From Streptomyces chartreusis (GTDB taxonomy: Bacteria; Actinomycetota; Actinomycetes; Streptomycetales; Streptomycetaceae), in assembly GCF_008704715.1 (NCBI RefSeq), contig NZ_CP023689.1, positions 5,022,001-5,086,000 on the forward strand: 64,000 bases of DNA. Reading direction: 5' to 3'. Position 1 is the first letter of the stretch. Each line of letters starts with the position of its first letter. The position numbers were made by a program, and so were the translations under genes. The notes beneath the pieces are model-generated. The model ran no database searches and had not been told where the DNA came from. It was given only the letters and a program-made list of their open reading frames with translations. Positions 8,097 through 16,283 of the stretch are shown here, piece after piece.

Positions 8097-8944
8097 TTCT
8101 CCTCCGCCCAGCGCCGCACGTGCGGCAGATCGTCGTCCAGCCAGAAGGCGCTCTGCTCGGGGTCCGCGGAGTCGGTGACGACCAGGATCTCCTCGAACTT
8201 CGCGCCCGTGCCCCGGAAACCGAGGTGGGGTTCGACCGCCCACAGGCCCGGCTGCGGCGGGTGGTCGGAGAAGCGGTACGGCGACCACAGCGGGGACCAG
8301 CCCTCGCGGTGGCCGTGCAGCGCGTCGCTCGCCAGGCCCTTCAGGGACTGGGTGCCGAACCCGAACACATGCGCCGACCAGCGGCGTTCCGCGACCCGGT
8401 CGACCTTGTGCGCGATCACGCCGAAGGGATAGGCGCGGTGCCGGTTGGCGTAGCCCTGGCGGACCATGAGCCGGTCCACGTCCTCGTAGATCTCCCGCAG
8501 CGGCCGCCGTTCGCGCACCTCGCGCAGGATCAGCTCCCGGTGCGCCTCCAGGTCGGCCATCAGCTTGTCCTGGACCGGGTTGATGCCGAGCGAGCCGGAG
8601 TAGCCGATGTCGGCCGTGCAGCCGTCGTACACCGGGGCCATGTCCAGGATGAACGGCATCCCGGGCTCCAGCCGGCGGTTGGTGGGGAAGAACTGCAGCG
8701 GGATCCGGAAGTTCACGAACGCCGTGCGGTCCCCGAACCAGGCGAAGGGCAGATGGAACCAGTCGCGGACGCCGCGCTCACGCAGCCACTCCCGCTGCAT
8801 GCGCGCCGCCTCGCGCTCGGTGATGCCCGGCTCCAGCCGGGCCGCTACGGCCTCCGCGCACTCGTACGCCAGGCGCTGGACCCTTCTGAACCCCTGCAAC
8901 TCCGCGGACGCCACCGGTCGCTCGTCCGAAACCGCCGTAGTCAT
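8093..8944 (-). CDS. M24-family metallopeptidase-like protein
   Basis: A 283-residue pita-bread-fold protein. The metal-binding Asp pair is visible as DMAPVYDGCTAD (D-x10-D), a histidine in VIAHKVD, and glutamates in WAVEPH and KFEEI, so the metal centre looks complete. The family includes methionine aminopeptidase, Xaa-Pro peptidases and creatinase; this member lacks a creatinase N-domain. It is the first gene of a coupled pair with the EphD-like fusion. ATG 8944 is chosen. A promoter with TTGACG lies near 9031 on the minus strand, and a TTG there could extend the protein by 29 residues, which I think is unlikely. Confidence 0.75.
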   Translation of the reverse strand: MTTAVSDERPVASAELQGFRRVQRLAYECAEAVAARLEPGITEREAARMQREWLRERGVRDWFHLPFAWFGDRTAFVNFRIPLQFFPTNRRLEPGMPFILDMAPVYDGCTADIGYSGSLGINPVQDKLMADLEAHRELILREVRERRPLREIYEDVDRLMVRQGYANRHRAYPFGVIAHKVDRVAERRWSAHVFGFGTQSLKGLASDALHGHREGWSPLWSPYRFSDHPPQPGLWAVEPHLGFRGTGAKFEEILVVTDSADPEQSAFWLDDDLPHVRRWAEEK

Positions 8945-9192
8945 GCCACCGCCCCACCTGTCCACACCGACTGCGGTACGTGTCCGTAACTTGACACCGG
9001 TGAATGTGACAGTTGTTAGAGGCTGCGTCAATAGGGCTGCCGAAGGCTGTGGAAAACCCCCATGATGTGGAAAACCGGGGCGTCGTTGTTCGACCTCAGG
9101 GTGACCCCTAGGGCCCCGTAGTCCTGGAGGTTGACTTCAAGACAGCTCTGCGGGGTGACGTCCGGCGTGGCCGGTGTCACTACCTTCGTGGT

Positions 9193-10182
9193 GTGACTGT
9201 GATCGCGACCGAAAGCCTGAGCAAGCGGTTCCCCAGGGTGACCGCGCTTGACCGGCTGACCATGGACATCGGGCCCGGGGTGACCGGACTCGTCGGAGCC
9301 AATGGAGCCGGCAAGTCCACCATGATCAAGATCCTGCTGGGTCTGTCCCCCGCCACCGAGGGCCGTGCCGAAGTGCTCGGACTCGACGTCGCCACCAAGG
9401 GCGGCGCCATCCGCGAGCGGGTCGGCTACATGCCGGAGCACGACTGCCTGCCGCCCGACGTCTCGGCCACCGAGTTCGTCGTGCACATGGCCCGGATGTC
9501 CGGACTGCCGCCCACCGCCGCGCGCGAGCGCACCGCGGACACGCTGCGCCACGTCGGCCTGTACGAGGAGCGCTACCGCCCCATCGGCGGCTACTCGACC
9601 GGCATGAAGCAGCGCGTGAAGCTGGCGCAGGCCCTGGTGCACGACCCGCAGCTGGTGTTCCTGGACGAGCCGACCAACGGCCTCGACCCGGTCGGCCGGG
9701 ACGAGATGCTCGGCCTGATCCGGCGCATCTACTCCGACTTCGGCATCTCGGTCCTGGTCACCTCGCACCTGCTGGGCGAGCTGGAGCGCACCTGCGACCA
9801 CGTCGTCGTCATCGACGGCGGCAAGCTCCTGCGGTCCAGCTCCACCACCGACTTCACCCAGACCACGACGACCCTCGCCATCGAGGTCACTGACAGCGAC
9901 GACCACCCGGACGGCACCCGCGCGGTGCGCGACGCGCTCCAGGGGCGCGGGGTGGACGTCCTCGACGGCAGCGGCGGCCTCCCCGGCGCCGGCCACATCC
10001 TGCTGCTCACCGCGCAGGGCGAGGAGACCTACGACCTGGTGCGTGACGTCGTCGCCGACCTCGGGCTGGGACTGGTGCGCATGGAACAGCGCCGGCACCA
10101 CATCTCGGAGGTCTTCACCGACGGCGAGCAGAGCACCGCCACCGGCGAACAGCGGAAGGAGGCCGTCGGCCATGGCAATTGA
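9193..10182 (+). CDS. ABC transporter ATP-binding protein (first of two)
   Basis: A 329-residue ABC ATPase with Walker A GANGAGKST, a signature-region variant GGYSTGMKQR and Walker B LVFLDEP, followed by about 110 residues typical of ABC-2 drug or polysaccharide transport ATPases. It opens a four-gene operon in which each ATPase is followed by its own permease. The gene starts at GTG 9193; no Shine-Dalgarno sequence is seen, and a TACCTT hexamer ends six bases upstream, so the message may be leaderless. Its stop overlaps the next start by 11 bases. Confidence 0.85.
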   Translation: MTVIATESLSKRFPRVTALDRLTMDIGPGVTGLVGANGAGKSTMIKILLGLSPATEGRAEVLGLDVATKGGAIRERVGYMPEHDCLPPDVSATEFVVHMARMSGLPPTAARERTADTLRHVGLYEERYRPIGGYSTGMKQRVKLAQALVHDPQLVFLDEPTNGLDPVGRDEMLGLIRRIYSDFGISVLVTSHLLGELERTCDHVVVIDGGKLLRSSSTTDFTQTTTTLAIEVTDSDDHPDGTRAVRDALQGRGVDVLDGSGGLPGAGHILLLTAQGEETYDLVRDVVADLGLGLVRMEQRRHHISEVFTDGEQSTATGEQRKEAVGHGN

Positions 10183-11095
10183 GCACCCCGTAGCCGCGAA
10201 GACGGGTGACCAGACCCGGATCCACAACATCGGCTACCGCAACTACGACGGCCCCCGCCTCGGCCGCTCCTACGCGACCCGCTCGCTGTACTCGCAGTCC
10301 CTGCGCGGTGCCTACGGCCTCGGCCGCTCGGTGAAGTCCAAGGTGCTGCCGATGCTGCTGTTCGTGGTCATGTGCGTGCCCGCGGCCATCATGGTCGCCG
10401 TCGCGGTCGCCACCAAGGCCAAGGACCTGCCCGTCGACTACACGCGCTACGCGATCATCATGCAGGCCGTGATCAGCCTGTACGTCGCTTCGCAGGCACC
10501 CCAGGCCGTCTCCCGCGACCTGCGCTTCAAGACCGTGCCGCTGTACTTCTCGCGGCCGATCGAGACCGCCGACTACGTCCGGGCGAAGTTCGCGGCCCTG
10601 GCTTCCGCGCTGTTCATCCTCACCGCGGCCCCCCTGCTGGTGCTCTACGTGGGTGCGCTGCTGGCCAAGCTGGACTTCGCCGACCAGACCAAGGGATTCG
10701 CGCAGGGACTCGTCTCCGTGACACTGCTCTCACTGCTGTTCGCCGGCATCGGCCTGGTCATCGCGTCCGTCACGCCGCGCCGCGGCTTCGGCATCGCCGC
10801 CGTGATCGCCGTGATGACCATCTCCTACGGAGCCGTCTCCACGCTCCAGGCCATCGCCGACGCACAGTCCCTCAACGGCGGGGGCGGCTCCGGCGCCATC
10901 GCCTGGATCGGCCTCTTCTCGCCGGTCACGCTCATCGACGGTGTGCAGTCCGCCTTCCTCGGCGCGACCTCCGCCTTCCCCGGCGGGGTGGGCCCGAGCA
11001 ACGGCGAAGGCGTCGTCTACGTCCTCGTCAGCCTGGGCCTGATCGCGGCCTGCTACGGCCTCCTGATGCGCCGCTACAAGAAGGTGGGACTGTGA
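10172..11095 (+). CDS. ABC-2 type permease (partner of the first ATPase)
   Basis: A 307-residue membrane protein. A soluble N-terminus with NIGYRNYDGPRLGRS is followed by about six hydrophobic segments, including LPMLLFVVMCVPAAIMVAV and a C-terminal YVLVSLGLIAACYGLL. The ATG overlaps the preceding ATPase, and AAGGAGG is placed before it. ABC-2 permeases of this type export unknown substrates; none can be assigned here. It ends in a GTGA overlap with the next ATPase, so all four proteins are made from one message. Confidence 0.8.
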   Translation: MAIEHPVAAKTGDQTRIHNIGYRNYDGPRLGRSYATRSLYSQSLRGAYGLGRSVKSKVLPMLLFVVMCVPAAIMVAVAVATKAKDLPVDYTRYAIIMQAVISLYVASQAPQAVSRDLRFKTVPLYFSRPIETADYVRAKFAALASALFILTAAPLLVLYVGALLAKLDFADQTKGFAQGLVSVTLLSLLFAGIGLVIASVTPRRGFGIAAVIAVMTISYGAVSTLQAIADAQSLNGGGGSGAIAWIGLFSPVTLIDGVQSAFLGATSAFPGGVGPSNGEGVVYVLVSLGLIAACYGLLMRRYKKVGL

Positions 11096-12003
11096 CCACG
11101 CTCCAGATCGACCACGTCTCCCGCTGGTTCGGCAACGTGGTCGCCGTCAACGACATCACCATGACGATCGGCCCCGGCGTCACCGGCCTCCTCGGCCCCA
11201 ACGGCGCCGGAAAGTCCACCCTCATCAACATGATGGGCGGCTTCCTCGCTCCCTCCACCGGCACCGTCACCCTCGACGGACAGCAGGTGTGGCGCAACGA
11301 GTCGATCTACAAGCACATCGGCATCGTCCCCGAGCGCGAGGCGATGTACGACTTCCTCACCGGCCGCGAATTCGTGGTCGCCAACGCCGAGTTGCACGGC
11401 CTGGGCGACAAGGCGGCCCAGAAGGCGCTGGCCACGGTCGAGATGGAGTACGCGCAGGACCGCAAGATCCAGACGTACTCCAAGGGCATGCGCCAGCGCG
11501 TGAAGATGGCGAGCGCCCTGGTGCACAACCCCTCGCTGCTGCTGCTCGACGAGCCCTTCAACGGCATGGACCCGCGTCAGCGCATGCAGTTGATGGACCT
11601 GCTGCGCAGGATGGGCGACGAGGGCCGCACGGTGCTGTTCTCCTCCCACATCCTCGAAGAGGTCGAGCAACTCGCCCGGCACATCGAGGTCGTGGTCGCC
11701 GGACGGCACGCGGCCAGCGGTGACTTCCGCAAGATCCGCCGCCTGATGACCGACCGCCCGCACCGCTACCTGGTGCGCTCCAGCGACGACCGCACCCTCG
11801 CGGCCGCGCTGATCGCCGACCCGTCGACGTCCGGCATCGAGGTCGACCTGGCCGAGGGCGCGCTGCACATCCAGGCCGTCGACTTCGGCCGCTTCACCAC
11901 GCTGCTGCCGAGGGTGGCGCGCGACCACGGCATCCGCCTGCTCACGGTCTCGCCGTCCGACGAGTCCCTCGAGTCCGTCTTCTCGTATCTGGTCGCGGCG
12001 TAG
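11092..12003 (+). CDS. ABC transporter ATP-binding protein (second)
   Basis: A 303-residue ABC ATPase with Walker A GPNGAGKST, signature YSKGMRQR and Walker B LLLLDEP. The ATPase core resembles the first one in the operon, so the two pairs probably arose by duplication, although the C-terminal halves differ. The start is GTG 11092, overlapping the stop of the permease. Confidence 0.85.
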   Translation: MTTLQIDHVSRWFGNVVAVNDITMTIGPGVTGLLGPNGAGKSTLINMMGGFLAPSTGTVTLDGQQVWRNESIYKHIGIVPEREAMYDFLTGREFVVANAELHGLGDKAAQKALATVEMEYAQDRKIQTYSKGMRQRVKMASALVHNPSLLLLDEPFNGMDPRQRMQLMDLLRRMGDEGRTVLFSSHILEEVEQLARHIEVVVAGRHAASGDFRKIRRLMTDRPHRYLVRSSDDRTLAAALIADPSTSGIEVDLAEGALHIQAVDFGRFTTLLPRVARDHGIRLLTVSPSDESLESVFSYLVAA

Positions 12004-12013
12004 GAGGCCGAAG

Positions 12014-12733
12014 ATGTACGACCCCACAGTCGCCAGGCTCACCTATCGAGCCCTGCTCGGCCGCCGCCGGGCCCTCATTCTGGGCGCGCTTCCCATGCTG
12101 CTCATCGCGATCTCGATCGTGGTGCGCGCGCTCGCCGGAGCCGACGACCAGACCGCGTCCGACCTGCTCGGCGGGCTGGCGCTGGCCACCATGGTGCCGA
12201 TCATCGGCGTCATCGCCGGCACCGGCGCGATCGGGCCGGAGATCGACGACGGCTCGGTGGTGTACCTGCTGTCCAAGCCGCTCAAGCGCCCGACGATCAT
12301 CTTCACCAAGCTGATCGTGGCGATCGCCGTGACGATGGTGTTCTCGGCGCTGCCCACCTTCATCGCCGGCTACATCCTCAACGGCAACGGCCAGCAGATC
12401 GCCGTCGCCTACACGGTCGCCGCGCTGGTCGCCTCCATCGCCTACGCCGCGATCTTCCTGCTGCTGGGCACGGTGTCCCGGCACGCGGTGGTCTTCGGTC
12501 TGGTCTACGCACTCGTCTGGGAGGCCCTGTTCGGCTCCCTGGTCGAGGGCGCGCGCACCCTCAGCGTCCAGCAGTGGTCGCTGGCGGTCGCGCAGAAGGT
12601 CGCCGGCGGGGACATGGTCACGTCCGACGTCGGTCTGACGACGGCCACGGTGCTGCTCGTGGTGGTCACCGTGCTCGCGACCTGGTACGCGGGCCAGAAG
12701 CTGCGGTCCCTGACACTCGCCGGCGAGGAGTGA
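12014..12733 (+). CDS. ABC-2 type permease (partner of the second ATPase)
   Basis: A 239-residue protein with about six transmembrane segments, including LILGALPMLLIAISIVV and TATVLLVVVTVLATWYAG. The motif VYLLSKPLKRPTI near residue 85 is typical of ABC-2 permeases that hand over between helices 2 and 3. It starts ten bases after the second ATPase with AGGAGG in front. It is shorter than the first permease. A 14-bp tandem duplication includes its stop codon, and a strong terminator follows. Confidence 0.8.
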   Translation: MYDPTVARLTYRALLGRRRALILGALPMLLIAISIVVRALAGADDQTASDLLGGLALATMVPIIGVIAGTGAIGPEIDDGSVVYLLSKPLKRPTIIFTKLIVAIAVTMVFSALPTFIAGYILNGNGQQIAVAYTVAALVASIAYAAIFLLLGTVSRHAVVFGLVYALVWEALFGSLVEGARTLSVQQWSLAVAQKVAGGDMVTSDVGLTTATVLLVVVTVLATWYAGQKLRSLTLAGEE

Positions 12734-12754
12734 GCAGGCGGGAGTGAGCAGGCC
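12727..12754 (+). repeat. 14-bp tandem duplication including a stop codon
   Basis: Two adjacent copies (12727-12740 and 12741-12754) of GGAGTGAGCAGGCG/C, 13 of 14 identical. The TGA stop of the permease lies in the first copy. Confidence 0.85.
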
Positions 12755-12778
12755 GGGAAAGAGAAGCGGGGCGTAAAG

Positions 12779-12804
12779 GAGCGGGCCCCCGAGCGGGCCC
12801 GCTC
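12779..12804 (+). terminator. Terminator of the ABC operon
   Basis: A perfect 10-bp inverted repeat (GAGCGGGCCC at 12779-12788, GGGCCCGCTC at 12795-12804) with a 6-base loop lies 46 bp after the last operon gene. It has only a short T tail, as is usual in Streptomyces. Confidence 0.75.
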
Positions 12805-12875
12805 TTGACGGAGGCTTCACCCGTGTCCGGGCACACTGGGCGAACGGGGTGCACTGCACGAACTGGAGGACGGGG

Positions 12876-13118
12876 ATGGCAGCCGGCAGGTCACCGCACG
12901 AGGATCGCGAACAGTCCGGGGACGACACCTGGGACGACCTGGTCCTGGACGACGACTTCATCCGCGCCGCCGAGACCGCGGAACCCTCCGCCCGGGCCCG
13001 GATGCTGGCCGAGCGCTGGCGCCGGGAGGAGCCCGAACCGCAGCCGTGGCGCTCCGACGAACCGCCCGCCGGGTGGTTCTTCAGCAAGGCGCGACGACGC
13101 AAGTGGCGCCGCGGGTAA
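12876..13118 (+). CDS. Small conserved hypothetical protein
   Basis: An 80-residue hydrophilic, acidic then basic protein, without membrane segments, ending SKARRRKWRRG. It contains many Asp/Glu/Trp residues (DDTWDDLVLDDDF). GGAGGA five bases before ATG 12876 supports the start. It lies between the ABC operon terminator and tRNA-Ser, so it is probably monocistronic. I do not recognise a family and cannot suggest a function. Its stop codon is inside a 23-bp tandem duplication. Confidence 0.65.
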   Translation: MAAGRSPHEDREQSGDDTWDDLVLDDDFIRAAETAEPSARARMLAERWRREEPEPQPWRSDEPPAGWFFSKARRRKWRRG

Positions 13119-13150
13119 GGGGCGTGAGGCGCCGCAGGTGAGGGGGCGTG
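13105..13150 (+). repeat. 23-bp imperfect tandem duplication including a stop codon
   Basis: Copies at 13105-13127 and 13128-13150 share GGCGCCGC, GGT and CGTG blocks, with two substitutions and one inserted G. The TAA stop of the 80-residue protein is in the first copy. Confidence 0.7.
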
Positions 13151-13221
13151 CGGCGTCCCTCCCGGGCCCTTTATTCGGTGGCGCCCAACTCGGCCTCCAG
13201 GCACAGTGGTCATGTCCACAT

Positions 13222-13242
13222 CGCCGGACGGTGAGTCCGGCG
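13222..13242 (+). promoter_or_regulatory. Hairpin in leader before a possible small ORF
   Basis: CGCCGGAC (13222-13229) and GTCCGGCG (13235-13242) form a perfect 8-bp stem with a five-base loop, 27 bases before the possible start at 13269. It could be a terminator for the gene upstream or a leader structure. Nothing else is recognised in 13151-13425 apart from the candidate ORF. Confidence 0.4.
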
Positions 13243-13268
13243 CCACGTTCTGGGAGAGGAGCCGGACG

Positions 13269-13331
13269 ATGTCCATGCACGGCAGTACGTCCAGCTCCCG
13301 TCAGGGCAGCCGGCGGCGGACTCCGGGGTAA
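13269..13331 (+). CDS. Possible 20-residue small ORF
   Basis: ATG 13269 opens a 20-codon frame (MSMHGSTSSSRQGSRRRTPG) ending in TAA, with GAGAGGAG about eight bases before it. The peptide would be Ser/Arg rich. It lies 94 bp before tRNA-Ser(GCT). The evidence is only the ribosome-binding site and a plausible frame, so it could be chance. Confidence 0.25.
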   Translation: MSMHGSTSSSRQGSRRRTPG

Positions 13332-13425
13332 TCCCTACTCCTCCGTAGAGCCCGAATCGCACGGGGAGCTGCCCGGGGCGGCCGCTTCGAGCACGCGATG
13401 TCGCTCTCGCGTGGGCCGCCCACCC

Positions 13426-13511
<86 letters not shown>

Positions 13512-13571
13512 AAGACGCTGTCACCGCGATCGCGCAGGACCTTGTAGCCAGGGACGAGCGAACCGACCCGA

Positions 13572-13592
13572 GGGGCGCGGGGAACTGCGCGA
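13572..13592 (+). repeat. Interspersed 3' element, copy B
   Basis: GGGGCGCGGGGAACTGCGCGA lies between tRNA-Ser and the convergent HAD gene, in a stretch without genes. It is nearly identical to copies at 26385-26406 and 46862-46882. Confidence 0.8.
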
Positions 13593-13626
13593 TCAGCCAC
13601 AGAGGGCACGCAGTCACTCGACGGCC

Positions 13627-14445
13627 TCAGCCCAGCAGACGCTCCAGCACCACCGCGATCCCGTCCTCCTCGTTGGAGGACGTCACCTCGTCGGCCACCG
13701 CCTTGAGTTCCTCGTGGGCGTTGGCCATGGCCACGCTGTGAGCCGCCCAGCCGAACATCGGTACGTCGTTCGGCATGTCGCCGAAGGCGATCGTGTCGGC
13801 GGCCTTCAGGCCCAGCCGACGCGCGGCCAGCGACAGCCCCGTCGCCTTCGACAGGCCCAGCGGGAGCAGTTCCACGATGCCGGCACCGGCCATCGCGACG
13901 TTCACGAAACCGCCCGCGGCCTGCCGGGCCGCCTCCGCCAGCGCGTCGTCCGACAGCTCCGGATGCTGTATGTAGATCTTGTTCAGCGGGGCGGCCCACA
14001 GATCGGCCACGTCCGTGAACGGCGTCGTGGGGAGGCTGCCGGTGAGCGTGTACCCCGGGCCCGCGATGACATCGCCCTCCAGCCCGTCCCGGCTCGCCGC
14101 CAGGTACAGCGGCCCGACCTCGGCCTCGATCTTCGCGAGGGCGACTCCCGCCAGCTGCCGGTCCAGGGTCACCGACGTCAGCAGGCGGTGCTCCCCGGCG
14201 TCGTACACCTGCGCTCCCTGGCCGCACACGGCGAGGCCGTGGTAGCCGAGGTCGTCGAGGATGTGCCGGGTCCACGGGACGGCGCGGCCGGTGACGACGA
14301 TGTGCGCGGCACCGGCCTGAGTGGCCGCCGCGAGGGCGTCACGGGTGCGCCGGGAGACCGACTCGTCGGAGCGCAGGAGCGTTCCGTCGAGGTCGGTCGC
14401 GATCAGCCGGTAGGGGAAGGCCCCGGAGACAGACGCAGTGCTCAC
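13627..14445 (-). CDS. HAD-superfamily hydrolase (Cof type), coupled to serS
   Basis: A 272-residue HAD phosphatase with motif I DLDGTLLRSDE, motif II HIVVTGRA, the lysine in GLSKATGLS and motif IV GDMPNDVPMF. It is a paralogue of the gene at 2139-3008. GTG 14445 overlaps the serS stop (GTGA), so it is made by translational coupling with seryl-tRNA synthetase. That arrangement suggests a housekeeping repair or metabolite-clearing role, but the substrate is unknown. Confidence 0.85.
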   Translation of the reverse strand: MSTASVSGAFPYRLIATDLDGTLLRSDESVSRRTRDALAAATQAGAAHIVVTGRAVPWTRHILDDLGYHGLAVCGQGAQVYDAGEHRLLTSVTLDRQLAGVALAKIEAEVGPLYLAASRDGLEGDVIAGPGYTLTGSLPTTPFTDVADLWAAPLNKIYIQHPELSDDALAEAARQAAGGFVNVAMAGAGIVELLPLGLSKATGLSLAARRLGLKAADTIAFGDMPNDVPMFGWAAHSVAMANAHEELKAVADEVTSSNEEDGIAVVLERLLG

Positions 14446-15719
14446 TTCGAGACCGGTTCCAGGACCTCACGGCCGCCCAGGTACGGGCGCAGCATCTCGG
14501 GCACCCGGACGGAGCCGTCGGCCTGCTGGTGGTTCTCCAGGATCGCCACGATGGTGCGCGGTACGGCGCACAGCGTGCCGTTCAGCGTCGCCAGCGGCTG
14601 GACCTTCTTGCCGTCGCGCATGCGCACGGACAGCCGGCGTGCCTGGAAGCCGTCGCAGTTGGACGCCGAGGTCAGCTCGCGGTACTTGCCCTGGGTCGGG
14701 ATCCACGCCTCGCAGTCGTACTTGCGGGAGGCAGACGCGCCCAGGTCGCCCGAGGCCACGTCGATGACCTGGAAGGGCAGCTCGAGGCCGGTGAGCCACT
14801 GCTTCTCCCACTCCAGGAGCCGCTTGTGCTCGTTCTCCGCGTCCTCGGGGGCGACGTAGGAGAACATCTCGACCTTGTCGAACTGGTGCACGCGGAAGAT
14901 GCCGCGGGTGTCCTTGCCGTACGTGCCGGCCTCGCGGCGGAAGCACGGCGAGAAGCCGGCGTAGCGCAGCGGCAGCTTGTCCGCGTCGAGGATCTCGTCC
15001 ATGTGGTACGCGGCGAGCGGGACCTCGGAGGTGCCGACCAGGTAGTAGTCGTCCTTCTCCAGGTGGTAGACGTTCTCCGCGGCCTGGCCGAGGAAGCCGG
15101 TGCCCTCCATGGCGCGCGGGCGGACCAGCGCGGGGGTGAGCATCGGGATGAAGCCGGCCTCGGTGGCCTGCGCGATCGCCGCGTTGACCAGCGCCAGCTC
15201 CAGCAGGGCGCCGACGCCGGTGAGGTAGTAGAAGCGGGAGCCGGACACCTTGGCGCCGCGCTCCACGTCGATGGCGCCCAGCGCCTCGCCGAGCTCCAGG
15301 TGGTCCTTGGGCTCGAAGCCCTCGGCACCGAAGTCGCGGATCGTGCCGTGCGTCTCCAGGACGACGAAGTCCTCCTCGCCGCCCACGGGGACGTCGGGGT
15401 GGACGAGGTTGCCGAGCTGCGCCGCGAGGCGCTTGGTCTCCTCGTCGGCGTCGTTCTGCGCGGCCTCGGCGGCCTTGACGTCGGCCTTGAGCTGCTCCGC
15501 CTTCTTCAGGAGCTCGGCGCGCTCCTCGGGAGAGGCCTTGGGGATGAGCTTGCCGAGCGACTTCTGCTCGGAACGCAGCTCGTCGAAGCGGACGCCGGAC
15601 GACCTGCGCCGCTCGTCGGCAGACAGGAGGGCGTCGACGAGCGCGACGTCCTCTCCACGGGCGCGCTGCGAGGCGCGCACTCGGTCGGGGTCCTCACGAA
15701 GCAGGCGAAGGTCAATCAC
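14442..15719 (-). CDS. serS: Seryl-tRNA synthetase
   Basis: A 425-residue class II synthetase, the normal length. It charges tRNA-Ser with serine. An N-terminal antiparallel coiled-coil arm (about residues 30-100) binds the long variable arm of tRNA-Ser. The catalytic core shows TSEVPLAAYH, the motif 2 segment CFRREAGTYGKDTRGIFRV and the motif 3 segment LNGTLCAVPRTIVAI. GTG 15719 is the start. There is no Shine-Dalgarno sequence, but TAGCCT lies seven bases upstream, so it may be leaderless. The HAD gene is coupled behind it. Two serine tRNAs with anticodon GCT and one with TGA lie in the same window. Confidence 0.97.
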   Translation of the reverse strand: MIDLRLLREDPDRVRASQRARGEDVALVDALLSADERRRSSGVRFDELRSEQKSLGKLIPKASPEERAELLKKAEQLKADVKAAEAAQNDADEETKRLAAQLGNLVHPDVPVGGEEDFVVLETHGTIRDFGAEGFEPKDHLELGEALGAIDVERGAKVSGSRFYYLTGVGALLELALVNAAIAQATEAGFIPMLTPALVRPRAMEGTGFLGQAAENVYHLEKDDYYLVGTSEVPLAAYHMDEILDADKLPLRYAGFSPCFRREAGTYGKDTRGIFRVHQFDKVEMFSYVAPEDAENEHKRLLEWEKQWLTGLELPFQVIDVASGDLGASASRKYDCEAWIPTQGKYRELTSASNCDGFQARRLSVRMRDGKKVQPLATLNGTLCAVPRTIVAILENHQQADGSVRVPEMLRPYLGGREVLEPVSK

Positions 15720-16283
15720 GCGCTCAAGGCTACCGGGGCGGGGTGACAGCCCACGACCCGCTATTCCGAACCGCGGCTTACGTTCCGTTATGGGGGAATT
15801 GCGAGGTGTGTCAATAAAAGGCGTCTCACTCCCTGGAACGGGTAAGGCGCGAGGTCCCTGGTTGACTCGAATCCCTTGTGGAGAGCGGGACTTGGGCCTC
15901 GGTTGTCCACAGGGATCCCCAGCCCCCGAAGAGTTATCCACAGGCTGTGTGGAAGAACTGTGGATGCCGGAATTGATCACTCCGTAACGCGATGATCAAG
16001 TTGAGGATTCCCAGGACAAACCCTCCCCACCCGCACTTTCGAGTGGAAAACGGTCGCCCCAAAGGATTGCCCAAAGGAAAAGAGTGGACGAAGGGTGACT
16101 TGCCTTCTGATGGACTCCGGGGCGGCCTGGGGAGCGACTTGTCGACAGACTCACCCTCGCTTATCGACTTGTCCCCAGGTCGAGATGAGCACCTGTGGAT
16201 AACCTCTGTGGATAACGATAATCGGCTGGTAGTACCGGCTGGAAACCCGCACGGAAGCGGCCCCGGAGCAGCGGGGGAACCCC
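15720..16283. promoter_or_regulatory. Long intergenic region with a DnaA-box cluster
   Basis: This 564-bp gap between serS and pheA contains no credible gene. It holds four consensus DnaA boxes: TTGTCCACA at 15903-15911, TTATCCACA at 15934-15942, and two TGTGGATAA at 16194-16202 and 16207-16215 (reverse orientation). One-mismatch boxes are visible at about 16139-16147 (TTGTCGACA) and 16169-16177 (TTGTCCCCA). The serS promoter must lie at its left end. Confidence 0.75.

Noticed and set aside
6153..8432. 759-codon + strand frame opposite the EphD-like gene
   Set aside because: Shadow of the minus-strand gene; no recognisable domain and poor codon-position bias.
9048..9074. Two TGTGGAAAA sequences as possible DnaA boxes
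   Set aside because: They differ from the consensus at one or two of the key central bases, and no consensus box is nearby.
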